Counted from the first letter of the stretch, positions 8,943-18,808 are shown. The stretch: 64,000 bases of DNA from Dysgonomonas sp. UBA5412 (GCA_002409595.1 DHNQ01000019.1:1-64000); one strand, 5' to 3'. Numbers and translations are program-made. The notes: generated by a model from the sequence alone, not told the origin.

Positions 8943-11039
8943 ATGACAGATCATTCGCAAACGGATATAAAGTTTTTAGCAGGAGTGGGGCCAAAGAAAG
9001 CCGAAATTCTGAATAAAGAGATTGATGTATTCTCGATAGAAGACCTGCTATATTATTTCCCTTATAAATACATTGACCGCAGCCGCATTTATTTCATTCA
9101 CGAGATAGATGGAAATATGCCGTATATACAAATAAAGGGAAGAGTTACGGCTTTCGAAACATTCGGCGAAGGACGAAAGAAACGCTTGGTTGCTCACTTT
9201 ACGGATGGCACAGGGTTTATTGATCTGGTCTGGTTTCAGGGGGCAAGATTTATAGAAGATAAATACAGAATAAACCTGCCATATATTGTTTTTGGGAAAC
9301 CAACCATGTTTGGCGACAAATTCAATATTCCACATCCCGATATAGATCCTTACATAAGTGAAGATGAAAGACCCAGCGGCTTGATGCCATATTACAATAC
9401 TACCGAAAAAATGAAAAATCATTATCTGAATTCGAAAGCGATTCAGAAGATAATGGCGGCGGCATTTACCTCTGTTATACGAAATTTAGGTGAAACATTA
9501 CCAGAAAAAGTATTGAAAGAAACTCGTCTGATGGAATTGAGGCAGGCAATGAAAAATGTTCATTTTCCCGAAAATGCAACTTTATTGCGAGAAGCACAAT
9601 ACAGATTAAAGTTTGAAGAATTATTTTATATACAGCTAAATATACTAAGGTACACGGCTGATCGCAAATCGAAGCTTAAAGGATTTGTGTTTACCAAAGT
9701 CGGTAATTATCTGAATGACTTTTATGCTCACAACTTACCTTTTTCTTTAACCAATGCTCAAAAGCGCATCATAAAAGAGATTCGTCAGGATATGGCTACC
9801 GGCGAACAGATGAATCGCCTGCTACAGGGTGATGTAGGAAGCGGAAAAACGCTGGTTGCATTAATGCTAATGCTCATTGCTCTCGACAACGGATTTCAGG
9901 CTGCAATGATGGCTCCTACCGAAATATTAGCAACACAACATTTTCACACTATAAAGGAATTTCTGAAAGGAATGAATGTACATGTGGAATTACTAACCGG
10001 ATCGACAAAAAAGAAAGACCGCGAGCGCATACATAGTAATCTATTAACAAATGATCTTCAAATCCTTGTCGGCACGCATGCCTTGATAGAAGATACTGTG
10101 CAGTTTGCTAATCTGGGGTTAGTTGTAATTGACGAACAGCACCGATTTGGGGTAGCCCAAAGGGCGAAATTGTGGGCGAAGAATGTAAATCCACCTCATA
10201 TTCTTGTTATGACGGCAACACCCATTCCCCGCACTCTGGCAATGACAATATATGGAGATTTGGATGTGTCGGTTATCGACGAACTTCCACCGGGACGTAA
10301 GCCTATACAAACAATCCATCAATACGATAAGAAGCGAGGTGCTTTATACGAATCTATCCGAAAACAATTGAAAGAAGGGAGACAGGTATATATGGTATAT
10401 CCCTTGATAGAGGAAAGTGAAAAGCTGGATTTAAAAAATCTGGAAGAAGGATTTGAACATATAAAAGAAATTTTTCCCGAATATACAGTCTGCAAAGTAC
10501 ATGGAAAGATGAAGCCGAAGGATAAAGAAGCCGAAATGCAACGTTTTATTTCGAATGAAGCTCAGATAATGGTTGCAACTACTGTTATCGAAGTTGGTGT
10601 AAATGTACCCAATGCCTCAGTTATGGTTATCGAATCGGCTCAACGTTTCGGGCTTTCGCAGTTGCATCAGTTGCGCGGACGTGTTGGGCGTGGAGCAGAC
10701 CAATCGTTCTGCATATTGGTTACTCCATATGAACTTTCTGCCGACACTCGCAAACGGATAGATATTATGGTGGAGAGTACAGATGGTTTTGAAATAGCAG
10801 AAGCTGATCTAAAACTTCGCGGACCGGGGGATTTGGAGGGTACACAACAAAGTGGTATTCCTTTCAATCTACGAATAGCAAATCTGGTGCGTGATGGAGA
10901 AATTCTGCAATATGCACGAGAGATAGCTCAAAAGGTATTGGATGAAGATCCTTTATTAGAAAAGCCCGATAATCAGATCTTGCAAAAACAATTGCGTAAA
11001 TTAGGTGGAAATAAATATAATTGGGGACTGATTAGCTAG
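8943..11039 (+). CDS. recG: ATP-dependent DNA helicase RecG
   Basis: Branch-migration helicase that reverses stalled forks and processes recombination intermediates. At 698 residues the length is normal. An N-terminal wedge/OB-fold domain (residues about 5-200) is followed by a superfamily-2 motor with Walker A GDVGSGKT near residue 298, a DEQH box (VVIDEQHRFG), motif III TATPIPRT, and the motif VI region QLRGRVGRG. The C-terminal TRG-like segment is present. It is transcribed alone, with a terminator hairpin right after the stop. The start at 8943 gives the expected N-terminus, which begins at the helix-hairpin-like FLAGVGPKKA. Confidence 0.97.
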   Translation: MTDHSQTDIKFLAGVGPKKAEILNKEIDVFSIEDLLYYFPYKYIDRSRIYFIHEIDGNMPYIQIKGRVTAFETFGEGRKKRLVAHFTDGTGFIDLVWFQGARFIEDKYRINLPYIVFGKPTMFGDKFNIPHPDIDPYISEDERPSGLMPYYNTTEKMKNHYLNSKAIQKIMAAAFTSVIRNLGETLPEKVLKETRLMELRQAMKNVHFPENATLLREAQYRLKFEELFYIQLNILRYTADRKSKLKGFVFTKVGNYLNDFYAHNLPFSLTNAQKRIIKEIRQDMATGEQMNRLLQGDVGSGKTLVALMLMLIALDNGFQAAMMAPTEILATQHFHTIKEFLKGMNVHVELLTGSTKKKDRERIHSNLLTNDLQILVGTHALIEDTVQFANLGLVVIDEQHRFGVAQRAKLWAKNVNPPHILVMTATPIPRTLAMTIYGDLDVSVIDELPPGRKPIQTIHQYDKKRGALYESIRKQLKEGRQVYMVYPLIEESEKLDLKNLEEGFEHIKEIFPEYTVCKVHGKMKPKDKEAEMQRFISNEAQIMVATTVIEVGVNVPNASVMVIESAQRFGLSQLHQLRGRVGRGADQSFCILVTPYELSADTRKRIDIMVESTDGFEIAEADLKLRGPGDLEGTQQSGIPFNLRIANLVRDGEILQYAREIAQKVLDEDPLLEKPDNQILQKQLRKLGGNKYNWGLIS

Positions 11040-11045
11040 AGAATA

Positions 11046-11075
11046 AAAAAGCAAGGGTTCCCCCTTGCCTTTTTC
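11046..11075 (+). terminator. Terminator after recG
   Basis: A short stem GCAAGGG/CCCTTGC (11051-11057 with 11062-11068) is flanked by an A run and a T run. It may also serve the convergent M56 gene. Confidence 0.7.
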
Positions 11076-11140
11076 TAGTAGTGTTAGTGAAGTTTTATTT
11101 ATAAACTTTCAGAAAATAAATATAGTTTTACTGTATTATA

Positions 11141-12871
11141 TTATTTTGCCGGTGAAGAGACAGTAGTCTCTGCTTTCAACTTAAACGATATTGGTAGTGT
11201 AAAATAGACCGGTACATTCACACCGTTTTGTTTACCCGGAGTCCATTTAGGCATTGATTTCACAACACGTAAAGCTTCGTTGTCCGAGCTTTCTCCGATA
11301 CCACGTACGATCTCTACATTTGTGATATTTCCGACTTCATCAACGACAAAACGAACTATAACTCTACCCTCCACTCTTGCTTTCTGGGCATCCTCGGGAT
11401 ATTTCAGATTTTGAGAAATAAAAGTGATCATAGCTGACTCCCCTCCGGGAAATGCAGGCATTTGCTCAACTGATAGGAAAGGACGTTCTTTCTCAACTTT
11501 CTCATCCTCATCACCAGCTCTTAAAGAAGCAACACTTACGATTACTTTTTCTTTAATCTCATTCGGATTACCATTTGAAGCATCTATTTTGTTCGAACTG
11601 TCAGGTAGTCTGAATACAATTGGCAATGTATAATATACATCTACCGCAACCCCATTTTGCTTTCCGGGTTTCCAATCCGGCATAGCCTTTACGACACGTA
11701 CAGCTTCATTATCCAATATGGGATCAATCCCTCGAACAACATTTACATCACTAACCTCTCCTGTACCCTTAACTATAAAGCGAACTGTAACTCTCCCATG
11801 AAGACCTGCTTTTTGAGCTTCTACGGGATATTTCAGATTTTGAGAGATAAATGTATGCATTGCAGACTCTCCGCCAGTATATGCAGGCATTTGTTCGACT
11901 GCTACAAACACATTCCCTTTCTTAATCGGATCTTGTTGTCCTTCTATTATATACTCGGATACTAATTCAGATTCTTTTATGACATTCATTAGTTCTGATG
12001 ATGCCTGAACCGCGTTACTAAGTAATAATGCCACTCCAACCGGGACTGCTAACAAATACTTAGAAGATAGCAGTGTTCTACTTTTTCGTCTATTCATCAT
12101 GATAATACGTTTTTTAAGTTGTGATATATTAAAGTTATTTATAAGTGATATATTGTTGTTTGTATTAGACACTTGCAGCAATACATATTGATATTTTTGA
12201 GGATCGAATCCAGCGTCCAAGACTCCCTGATCAGCAAGATATTCAAGATTTATTTTCATTTCTTTTTTAAGAAGCCAAACAAAGGGATTCCACCAAAAGA
12301 AGGCACACAATATTTCGAACAGAACCACATCTATGGAATGACATTGTCTGACATGTATCTGCTCGTGTACAATTATTTCGTTCAATTCGGCAGCATTACG
12401 AATTTCTGTATTTATAAAAATCCAACCAAAGAAAGAAAATGGAGCAGATTCCTTATTTTTCATTCTCACAACGTGACATCCCAATAAGGTTTCATGTTCA
12501 TTGTCTTTTTTCAACTTCAAGATACAAAGCAATTGAATCAAGAAACGAAGAAGATAGCCAAGGGAGATGAGCGAAACTGCAATCAATGCTACCTGCCATC
12601 CACTCATAGCCTGAGACGCATTACTCTCTACCGAGATTTCGGACAGATCAATCTCTGACAACCAATAACCAGGCATCGGCACAGGGTCTTTTGCAATAGG
12701 AATTTCGATAGTAAATAGTGGGAACAGAAGTGTAAAGATGACTACAAACAGAAAATATATCCGTCTTAATTTAAAGAAAGTGTCTTTCTTCATCATCAAC
12801 GCATATAGCCCGTAAAACAAGGCAAAAGCAATTGATACTTTTATCAGGTATGTAAGAATAAGGTTGTCCAT
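11141..12871 (-). CDS. BlaR1-type M56 metallopeptidase sensor with two C-terminal TonB domains
   Basis: 576-residue inner-membrane protein. Four membrane segments lie near residues 5-25, 36-56, 92-120 and 272-290. The cytoplasmic-loop gluzincin motif HEQIH (169-173), with Glu210 as likely third zinc ligand, marks peptidase family M56. The periplasmic part carries two TonB C-terminal domains, residues about 323-422 and 467-565, which are close copies of each other (for example VEQMPAYTGGESA and VEQMPAFPGGESA, then LKYP, GKQNGV and YFTLP). It follows a BlaI-type repressor with a 16-bp gap. By analogy with BlaR1/BlaI it should sense an envelope signal and trigger repressor cleavage, but the beta-lactam sensor domain is absent, so the signal is unknown. 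Confidence 0.9.
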   Translation of the reverse strand: MDNLILTYLIKVSIAFALFYGLYALMMKKDTFFKLRRIYFLFVVIFTLLFPLFTIEIPIAKDPVPMPGYWLSEIDLSEISVESNASQAMSGWQVALIAVSLISLGYLLRFLIQLLCILKLKKDNEHETLLGCHVVRMKNKESAPFSFFGWIFINTEIRNAAELNEIIVHEQIHVRQCHSIDVVLFEILCAFFWWNPFVWLLKKEMKINLEYLADQGVLDAGFDPQKYQYVLLQVSNTNNNISLINNFNISQLKKRIIMMNRRKSRTLLSSKYLLAVPVGVALLLSNAVQASSELMNVIKESELVSEYIIEGQQDPIKKGNVFVAVEQMPAYTGGESAMHTFISQNLKYPVEAQKAGLHGRVTVRFIVKGTGEVSDVNVVRGIDPILDNEAVRVVKAMPDWKPGKQNGVAVDVYYTLPIVFRLPDSSNKIDASNGNPNEIKEKVIVSVASLRAGDEDEKVEKERPFLSVEQMPAFPGGESAMITFISQNLKYPEDAQKARVEGRVIVRFVVDEVGNITNVEIVRGIGESSDNEALRVVKSMPKWTPGKQNGVNVPVYFTLPISFKLKAETTVSSPAK

Positions 12872-12887
12872 GGCTTATATTTTAGTA

Positions 12888-13250
12888 TTATTTCTTTCCT
12901 TTTTCGATCATTTGCATTATTTCCTGCAATTCTTTAGGCGAAATTTTTTCTTCTTTGACAAAGAAGGATACCAGCTCTTTGTATGAGTTCTCAAAGTAAC
13001 TTTTTACAACATTCGACATAAAAACTTTCTTGTATTCATCTTCTTCCACTTTAGGAGAATAAACCCATACGTTTCCATATTTCTTAGAATATAAATAGCC
13101 TTTTTGCTCCAGATTGCGAACAATAGATGCCACTGTTGTATAAGGAGGTTTAGGTTCGTCCATTTTGTTTACAATATCTTTTACAACGCACTCCTTTAGC
13201 TGCCAGACATGTAACATTACAGTTTCTTCCTGATGTGTAAGCTTTTCCAT
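12888..13250 (-). CDS. BlaI/MecI/CopY family transcriptional repressor
   Basis: 120-residue winged-helix repressor: MEKLTHQEE, then an HTH around VVKDIVNKM and PPYTTVASIVRNLEQKGYL, followed by a C-terminal dimerisation helix region. The start is placed at 13250; an in-frame upstream ATG at 13316 would add 22 residues with no family similarity. It forms an operon with the M56 sensor downstream. BlaI proteins bind dyads in their own promoter. The upstream A/T-rich stretch has a TACGTA palindrome near 13264, but I see no convincing TACAnnTGTA operator. Likely released by M56-dependent proteolysis (family knowledge). Confidence 0.92.
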   Translation of the reverse strand: MEKLTHQEETVMLHVWQLKECVVKDIVNKMDEPKPPYTTVASIVRNLEQKGYLYSKKYGNVWVYSPKVEEDEYKKVFMSNVVKSYFENSYKELVSFFVKEEKISPKELQEIMQMIEKGKK

Positions 13251-13357
13251 ATATTTATAAATTCTACGTAAAACTACTATTTTTTCGTAAATATACAGAA
13301 AAAAAATAACTCGCAAAGAAAATCTTTCTTTTTTTACATGTTATTCTCTATTTTTTT

Positions 13358-13672
13358 TCAAAATGATTTGATTTCAGTTTTATCAAAATCACCTTCGTGA
13401 GTCAAGCCATTGTTAGAATAGCAACTATATTTACCATCTTGTGTTATTTCCTTTATACGCATTTGTTTACCCGTACTAACATTCTGAACAAGTACTCCTT
13501 TTCTTAATGGATTTCCGGTTTCATCTTCTTCTACAACATCAGTAAAGTTATCCTCTTTTAAGTATTTTTCTTTTATACTTTTGATATCGTTAGTCATTCC
13601 CCAGATCTTGAAGAAAAGAATAATCTGCAACACTCCAAAAACAAGAAACACGACTGAAATTAAAATCTCCAT
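13358..13672 (-). CDS. Small single-pass membrane protein, unknown function
   Basis: 104 residues. One N-terminal membrane helix (about 4-24, rich in Val, Leu and Phe) is followed by a charged linker and a compact C-terminal part with the pattern GVLVQNVSTGKQMRI and a GKYSCYSNNG loop, probably beta-rich. I do not recognise the family. It lies 33 bp downstream of tsaB on the same strand, so it is probably cotranscribed, and just upstream of the blaI-like promoter region. Codon usage resembles its neighbours. It is judged real because of the clean membrane helix and tight spacing. Confidence 0.7.
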   Translation of the reverse strand: MEILISVVFLVFGVLQIILFFKIWGMTNDIKSIKEKYLKEDNFTDVVEEDETGNPLRKGVLVQNVSTGKQMRIKEITQDGKYSCYSNNGLTHEGDFDKTEIKSF

Positions 13673-13705
13673 AATAAATAATAATATTTTAGTTTAAATA
13701 AAAAT

Positions 13706-14401
13706 CTATCTCAATACCTTATTTTTGGGAGTTGTAGCCACAAATTCTTTCAGATAGAAAGGCTCGAAATAAGCCACATCTTGAAATTCACTTTTCACAA
13801 AAGCTTCGTCAGCAAGCCTGACCATATCAGCGGCACGAGGATAAATATTATCTATAAACACTGCTGATGGAGACTGCAACACAGCTCTACACTTAGCAGC
13901 ACCATTTCCAAAAAAGATTATTTGATGATCGTTTAAGTATTCGGCAAACGAGTCTCCATCTATAATATCTGCCGAAACCGGACGTATTTCATTCAGATCT
14001 TTATCTAATAATACGTCATACACTTCCATCCGACGGGCATCAATCATTGGACATAACAATGTATCATCTCTCAAGTCTGAATTACCTAATACACCATTTG
14101 CCATTATTTTTAACGAACTTAATGCAATTAAAGGAATATTCAACCCAAAGCAAACACCTTTGGCTTCAGATACACCGATACGCAAGCCGGTATACGATCC
14201 GGGTCCACAACTTACAGCCACAGCATCTAAATTAATACTTTCTGCCCGCAAATAACGAATAGCCTCGTCTACAAAGCTCCCCAACAAGACAGCATGAGAA
14301 GGACCTTCGGTTTCCTCTTTCTGAAATATAACTTCTCCATCTTTCGATACAGCTACCGAACAAACCTCCGTAGCCGTTTCTATATTCAATATACAAGGCA
14401 T
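13706..14401 (-). CDS. tsaB: tRNA threonylcarbamoyladenosine biosynthesis protein TsaB
   Basis: Non-catalytic ASKHA-fold partner of TsaD and TsaE in making the t6A modification at position 37 of ANN-decoding tRNAs. 231 residues. The N-terminal LNIETATEVCSVAV strand-loop, followed by EGPSHAVLL and the AVSCGPGSYTGLRIG motif, is diagnostic. The start is set at the ATG at 14401, because the longer frame from 14458 adds a lysine-rich extension absent from the family and runs over the putative promoters. It is divergent from rnr. Confidence 0.95.
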   Translation of the reverse strand: MPCILNIETATEVCSVAVSKDGEVIFQKEETEGPSHAVLLGSFVDEAIRYLRAESINLDAVAVSCGPGSYTGLRIGVSEAKGVCFGLNIPLIALSSLKIMANGVLGNSDLRDDTLLCPMIDARRMEVYDVLLDKDLNEIRPVSADIIDGDSFAEYLNDHQIIFFGNGAAKCRAVLQSPSAVFIDNIYPRAADMVRLADEAFVKSEFQDVAYFEPFYLKEFVATTPKNKVLR

Positions 14402-14425
14402 TATCTTATTATTTTTATTGAGGAA

Positions 14426-14461
14426 CAAAATTACACATTTTAATTCTTTTTCGTACATTTG
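14426..14461. promoter_or_regulatory. Divergent -7 elements for tsaB and rnr
   Basis: On the minus strand TAATTTTG (14426-14433) points to tsaB. On the plus strand TACATTTG (14454-14461) points to rnr. Both match TAnnTTTG, and the two promoters overlap within 36 bp, so firing of one could affect the other. Confidence 0.45.
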
Positions 14462-14534
14462 AGAATTACAATACTTGATTTATCTCCAAAATTAAGATAA
14501 ACCGAAGTTCATAAATAAAGAAATATATAACTGT

Positions 14535-16682
14535 ATGAGTAAAAATAAAGCCCCGCACAAGTCTGATAAAAGGAAATCGAAAAAAGATATAATTAATAAC
14601 ATTGTTAACTTCTTTAATAGAAATTCCTCAGAATCTTTCAGCTACAAGCAATTAACAGAAAGGTTAGGCTTTAATAAACCTGCCGAGAAACAATTAATAA
14701 ACAATATACTTTACGATCTGAAAGAAGATGCTTTCATTATAGAAACATCTCGCGGAAAATTTAAATCGAATAATAGAGGTATATTCCTAGAAGGTATATT
14801 TGAGAGAAGAAGTAACGGAAAAAACTTTTTCACACCCGATGACGACAGCACTCACATATTTGTGGCTGAACGTAACTCGGCTCATGCCATGAATGGAGAC
14901 AGAGTAAAGATACAAATGCTAGCCAAACGAAAAGGATATGAAGCCGAAGGAGAGGTATTGGAAATACTTGAACGCAAACAAAATACCTTTGTAGGTGTAT
15001 TGGATGTGCAAAAGCAATTTGCCTTTCTTGTAATGGATAGTAAAATATTAGCCAACGACATTTTTATTCCTAAAGAAAAACTGAATGGAGGTAAAGATGG
15101 AGATAAGGCTCTGGTTGAGATTATAGAATGGCCGCAAAAAGCAAAAAATCCGATAGGAAAAGTTATTGACATATTGGGACAGGTAGGTGACAACAACACC
15201 GAAATGAACGCTATATTGGCAGAATTTGGGTTACCATACAAATATCCTGAAAAAATTGAAGCTTATGCCAATACTATATCAGAAGAGATAACGAGTGAAG
15301 AGATAGCAAAAAGAGAAGATTTCAGAAATACGACTACTTTTACTATTGATCCCCGCGATGCCAAAGACTTCGATGATGCTCTATCCATCAAACAATTGGA
15401 CAATGGAAATTGGGAGATAGGCGTGCATATTGCTGACGTAACACATTATGTGCAAGAGGGTGATATTATAGATAAAGAAGGAGAAAGCAGGGCAACCTCT
15501 ATCTATCTTGTAGACCGTACAATCCCCATGCTACCTGAACGGCTGAGCAACGGACTATGCTCTTTGCGTCCACACGAAGATAAATTATGTTATTCTGTTA
15601 TATTCGAGTTCGATAATGAAGCTAATATAAAGAAAAGCCATATAGCCCGAACTGTAATTCATTCGGACAAAAGGTTTACATACGAAGAGGCTCAAGATAT
15701 TATCGAAACAGGAGAAGGAGAATATAAAGAAGATGTATTAAAGCTTAATGATCTGGCTAAGAAATTAAGAGCAAAACGCTTCGAACATGGTGCTATTGCA
15801 TTTGACCGACACGAAGTCAGATTCGAAATAGACGAAAAAGGAAAGCCAATAAGTGTATACTTCAAATATGCCAAAGAATCAAACAAACTGATAGAAGAAT
15901 TCATGCTTTTAGCTAATCGCACTGTCGCCGAATTTGTAGGAGACGTACCAAAAAGCAAAACAGCAAAAACCTTCGTCTATCGTATACACGATCTGCCTAA
16001 TGCCGAAAAAATGGAGAATTTGTCAGAATTTATCCGCCGATTCGGTTATAAAATAAAAGTAGACGGAACAAAAACGGCTGTATCTAAATCTATCAATCAT
16101 CTATTGGATGAGGTGAGCGGAACGGCTGAGGAAAACTTAATATCAACCATTGCCATCCGCGCGATGGCTAAGGCTGTATATTCGACTGTAAATATAGGGC
16201 ACTATGGTTTGGCTTTCGAATACTATACTCATTTCACCTCTCCTATTCGTCGTTATCCGGATATGATGGTACACCGTTTGCTAACCAGATATTTGGACGG
16301 AGGGCGCAGTGTAAGCAAGCAATTGTATGAAGACAAATGCAAGCATAGTTCCGAAATGGAACAACTGGCTGCCAATGCCGAACGAGCATCTATCAAATAC
16401 AAACAAGTAGAGTATATGTCGGATAAGCTCGGACAGACATTCGATGCCGTTATATCGGGTATCACCGAATGGGGGCTATATGCTGAAATAAACGAAAACA
16501 AATGTGAAGGCATGATCCCGATACGAGATCTTGATGATGACTTCTACGAATTTGACGAAAAAAATTATTGTCTACGTGGACGACGCAACAAACGGACATA
16601 TAGTTTAGGCGATGAAATAAAAATAAAAGTAGCCAGAGCTAATCTGGAACGGAAACAACTTGATTTTGCATTGGTCGAATAA
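14535..16682 (+). CDS. rnr: Ribonuclease R
   Basis: 3'-to-5' exoribonuclease of the RNB family that degrades structured RNA. 715 residues. An N-terminal winged-helix-like region (about 15-75) is followed by cold-shock domains (about 80-240) and the RNB catalytic domain from about residue 265, with the metal-binding aspartates in IDPRDAKDFDDAL. A C-terminal S1 domain (about 630-712) contains the GLYAEI stretch. The lysine-rich extreme N-terminus is typical. It is monocistronic, with its own terminator. Confidence 0.96.
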   Translation: MSKNKAPHKSDKRKSKKDIINNIVNFFNRNSSESFSYKQLTERLGFNKPAEKQLINNILYDLKEDAFIIETSRGKFKSNNRGIFLEGIFERRSNGKNFFTPDDDSTHIFVAERNSAHAMNGDRVKIQMLAKRKGYEAEGEVLEILERKQNTFVGVLDVQKQFAFLVMDSKILANDIFIPKEKLNGGKDGDKALVEIIEWPQKAKNPIGKVIDILGQVGDNNTEMNAILAEFGLPYKYPEKIEAYANTISEEITSEEIAKREDFRNTTTFTIDPRDAKDFDDALSIKQLDNGNWEIGVHIADVTHYVQEGDIIDKEGESRATSIYLVDRTIPMLPERLSNGLCSLRPHEDKLCYSVIFEFDNEANIKKSHIARTVIHSDKRFTYEEAQDIIETGEGEYKEDVLKLNDLAKKLRAKRFEHGAIAFDRHEVRFEIDEKGKPISVYFKYAKESNKLIEEFMLLANRTVAEFVGDVPKSKTAKTFVYRIHDLPNAEKMENLSEFIRRFGYKIKVDGTKTAVSKSINHLLDEVSGTAEENLISTIAIRAMAKAVYSTVNIGHYGLAFEYYTHFTSPIRRYPDMMVHRLLTRYLDGGRSVSKQLYEDKCKHSSEMEQLAANAERASIKYKQVEYMSDKLGQTFDAVISGITEWGLYAEINENKCEGMIPIRDLDDDFYEFDEKNYCLRGRRNKRTYSLGDEIKIKVARANLERKQLDFALVE

Positions 16683-16705
16683 TCATTGTTTTAACAATTA
16701 TAGCG

Positions 16706-16741
16706 AACCTGATATTTTCTTGTTAAATATCAGGTTTTTTC
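16706..16741 (+). terminator. Terminator after rnr
   Basis: A perfect 12-bp stem AACCTGATATTT/AAATATCAGGTT (16706-16717 with 16725-16736) is followed by TTTT. Confidence 0.85.
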
Positions 16742-16771
16742 TTGCCTGTATCTGCAAATAGTCTATTTTTG
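16742..16771 (+). promoter_or_regulatory. Promoter of the DUF5009 gene
   Basis: TTG at 16742-16744, a 19-bp spacer and TATTTTTG at 16764-16771 fit the Bacteroidetes -33/-7 promoter well. The start codon follows 35 bp later. It begins at the end of the rnr terminator. Confidence 0.55.
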
Positions 16772-16806
16772 TACTTATGTAGAAATGTTAAACCTTAGAT
16801 AAATAT

Positions 16807-17976
16807 ATGACACAAAAAAGCTCCAACAGATTATTAGCCCTAGACGTATTACGGGGAATTACAATTGCAGGAATGATACTAGTAAACAATCCCGGATCGT
16901 GGAGTGCAGTCTATTCACCTCTCCAACATGCTTCGTGGAATGGATTAACACCGACAGATCTCGTTTTTCCATTCTTCATGTTTATAATGGGTATTTCCAC
17001 CTATATATCATTGAGAAAATTTAATTTCGAGTTCACGACTCCTACTTTACTGAAAATAATAAAACGAACTACCATTATATTTCTGATAGGAATAGGGCTT
17101 TCGTGGTTGTCTGTATCTTTCTCAACATATTACTCACTGCAATCGGATGGGCTTTCGTTCGGAGAAAGATTCTATACAGCCATAAGCAATTTTCAGCATA
17201 TACGTATATTAGGAGTTATGCAAAGACTGGCTCTTACCTATGGACTAGCTTCCATCGTAGCAATAACAATAAAACATAAATATATTCCTTATATAATAGG
17301 AATCACGTTGGCAGGCTATTTCCTCATACTCGTCTTCGGCAATGGGTTTGCTCAGAGTGAACAAAACATTATCTCCATTGTAGATCAAGCCATATTGGGT
17401 GTAGACCATATGTATAAGGATGCAGGAATTGCTTTCGACCCCGAAGGACTGTTAAGTACGATTCCGGCTGTGGCACATGTTCTGATTGGTTTCTGTTGCG
17501 GAGCAGTATTAATGAATGTAAAAGAAAACAGTCAACGCATTAATCAACTATTTATCATCGGGACTATCCTCACATTTGCAGGATTTCTGTTAAGCTACGG
17601 ATGCCCCATCAATAAAAAGATCTGGTCACCTACATTTGTTATCGTAACATGCGGGCTTGCCTCTCTCTTTCTTGCACTATTGATATGGATTATCGACATT
17701 AAAGGGTATAAAAAATGGAGTGTATTCTTCGAATCGTTTGGTGTAAATCCTCTTTTTATATATGTATTGGCAGGAGTTTTAGGCACTCTAGCGTATCAGC
17801 CATTTTTTAATATTCAGGGCGAAACATTATCTGTAATAGACTGTATATATTCATTGACACTGAAACCTATATTCGGAAATTATTTTAGTTCTTTAATCTA
17901 TGCTGTATTATTTGTTTGTATCTGTTGGATTGTAGGTAACATACTTTATAAAAAGAAGATATATATAAAAATATAA
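16807..17976 (+). CDS. DUF5009/NagX-like multi-pass membrane acyltransferase
   Basis: 389 residues with about ten membrane helices. The N-terminal RLLALDVLRGITIAGMILVN and FPFFMFIMG motifs are those of the heparan-alpha-glucosaminide N-acetyltransferase-like (NagX/DUF5009) family. The motif LDVLRG is shared with acyltransferases that transfer acyl groups across the membrane to sugars. In Bacteroidetes such genes often accompany N-acetylhexosamine metabolism; here the amino-sugar operon is 8 kb away, so any link is only suggestive. The substrate is unknown. Confidence 0.8.
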   Translation: MTQKSSNRLLALDVLRGITIAGMILVNNPGSWSAVYSPLQHASWNGLTPTDLVFPFFMFIMGISTYISLRKFNFEFTTPTLLKIIKRTTIIFLIGIGLSWLSVSFSTYYSLQSDGLSFGERFYTAISNFQHIRILGVMQRLALTYGLASIVAITIKHKYIPYIIGITLAGYFLILVFGNGFAQSEQNIISIVDQAILGVDHMYKDAGIAFDPEGLLSTIPAVAHVLIGFCCGAVLMNVKENSQRINQLFIIGTILTFAGFLLSYGCPINKKIWSPTFVIVTCGLASLFLALLIWIIDIKGYKKWSVFFESFGVNPLFIYVLAGVLGTLAYQPFFNIQGETLSVIDCIYSLTLKPIFGNYFSSLIYAVLFVCICWIVGNILYKKKIYIKI

Positions 17977-18091
17977 TTTCACAGCAGAACGGAATATCAT
18001 TAATAGCATTTTTATACATATATTTACGGAAGAAATGCGATAAACACATTTCAGAATAATAACAATTAAATAAGTTAAAAAATTATCTATT

Positions 18092-18784
18092 ATGAATAAG
18101 TATTCCATTAAAACATTTATTGACGAAACAGCTCAAGATGAATCAAAAAATGATTTCTTTCAGCTCGAAAGCCCATATATGCTGGAATTGAACATAGAAA
18201 ATAAAACCGTCATGCTAAAAAAAGGAGCGATGGTCGCTTATGATGGTAATATCAAATTTGTGAGAGAAGGAATGTTCAGTAAGGGTTTTGGCAATCTTTT
18301 GAAAAAAGCAGTAACAGGAGAAGGTACTACCATGATGAAAACATCGGGTACTGGCAAAGTATATGTTGCAGATTATGGAAAAAGAATCCGCATACTATAT
18401 CTCGAAAATGAAGCAATCAACGTTAATGGTAATGACATCCTTGCACATGAGGACAATGTAAAATCGGAAATAAAGATGATGAAAAGCGTTGCCGGAATTA
18501 TGGGAGGAGGCTTATTTCAAGCCCGTCTAAGTGGAACAGGACATATTGCTATCACAACTCACGGTCAACCACTCACTCTTCTAGTGAAGCCGGGTCAACC
18601 TATTTTCACCGACCCAAATGCAACTGTAGCATGGTCAGGCAACCTGACTCCAACAATTAAAACAGATGTTTCGTTCAAAACATTTGTAGGACGTGGTAGT
18701 GGAGAAAGTTTTCAAATGATGTTTCAGGGAGAAGGTTGGGTTATAGTACAACCTTATGAAGAAACATACACTACAGCTCAATAA
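18092..18784 (+). CDS. AIM24 / TIGR00266 family protein
   Basis: 230-residue soluble beta-rich protein of the AIM24 (tryptophan-RNA-binding-attenuator-like fold) family. Recognisable segments are the early LNIENKTVMLKKGAMVAY, the glycine-rich GTGKVYVADYG and the late TDPNATVAWSGNLTP. Members are widespread, but their biochemical role is undefined. No signal peptide or membrane helix is present, so it is predicted cytoplasmic. It is monocistronic, with a clear terminator. Confidence 0.8.
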   Translation: MNKYSIKTFIDETAQDESKNDFFQLESPYMLELNIENKTVMLKKGAMVAYDGNIKFVREGMFSKGFGNLLKKAVTGEGTTMMKTSGTGKVYVADYGKRIRILYLENEAINVNGNDILAHEDNVKSEIKMMKSVAGIMGGGLFQARLSGTGHIAITTHGQPLTLLVKPGQPIFTDPNATVAWSGNLTPTIKTDVSFKTFVGRGSGESFQMMFQGEGWVIVQPYEETYTTAQ

Positions 18785-18808
18785 AAAGTAAGATTTAAGA
18801 TATTCGTC

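Noticed and set aside
13251..13316. N-terminal extension of the BlaI-like repressor
   Set aside because: The 22 extra residues have no similarity to the family, and the ATG at 13250 starts the conserved region.
13251..13320. BlaI operator
   Set aside because: Only a TACGTA palindrome and loose repeats are seen, not a convincing dyad, so no separate feature is listed.
14402..14458. N-terminal extension of TsaB
   Set aside because: It is lysine-rich, runs over the divergent promoter elements and is absent from the family.
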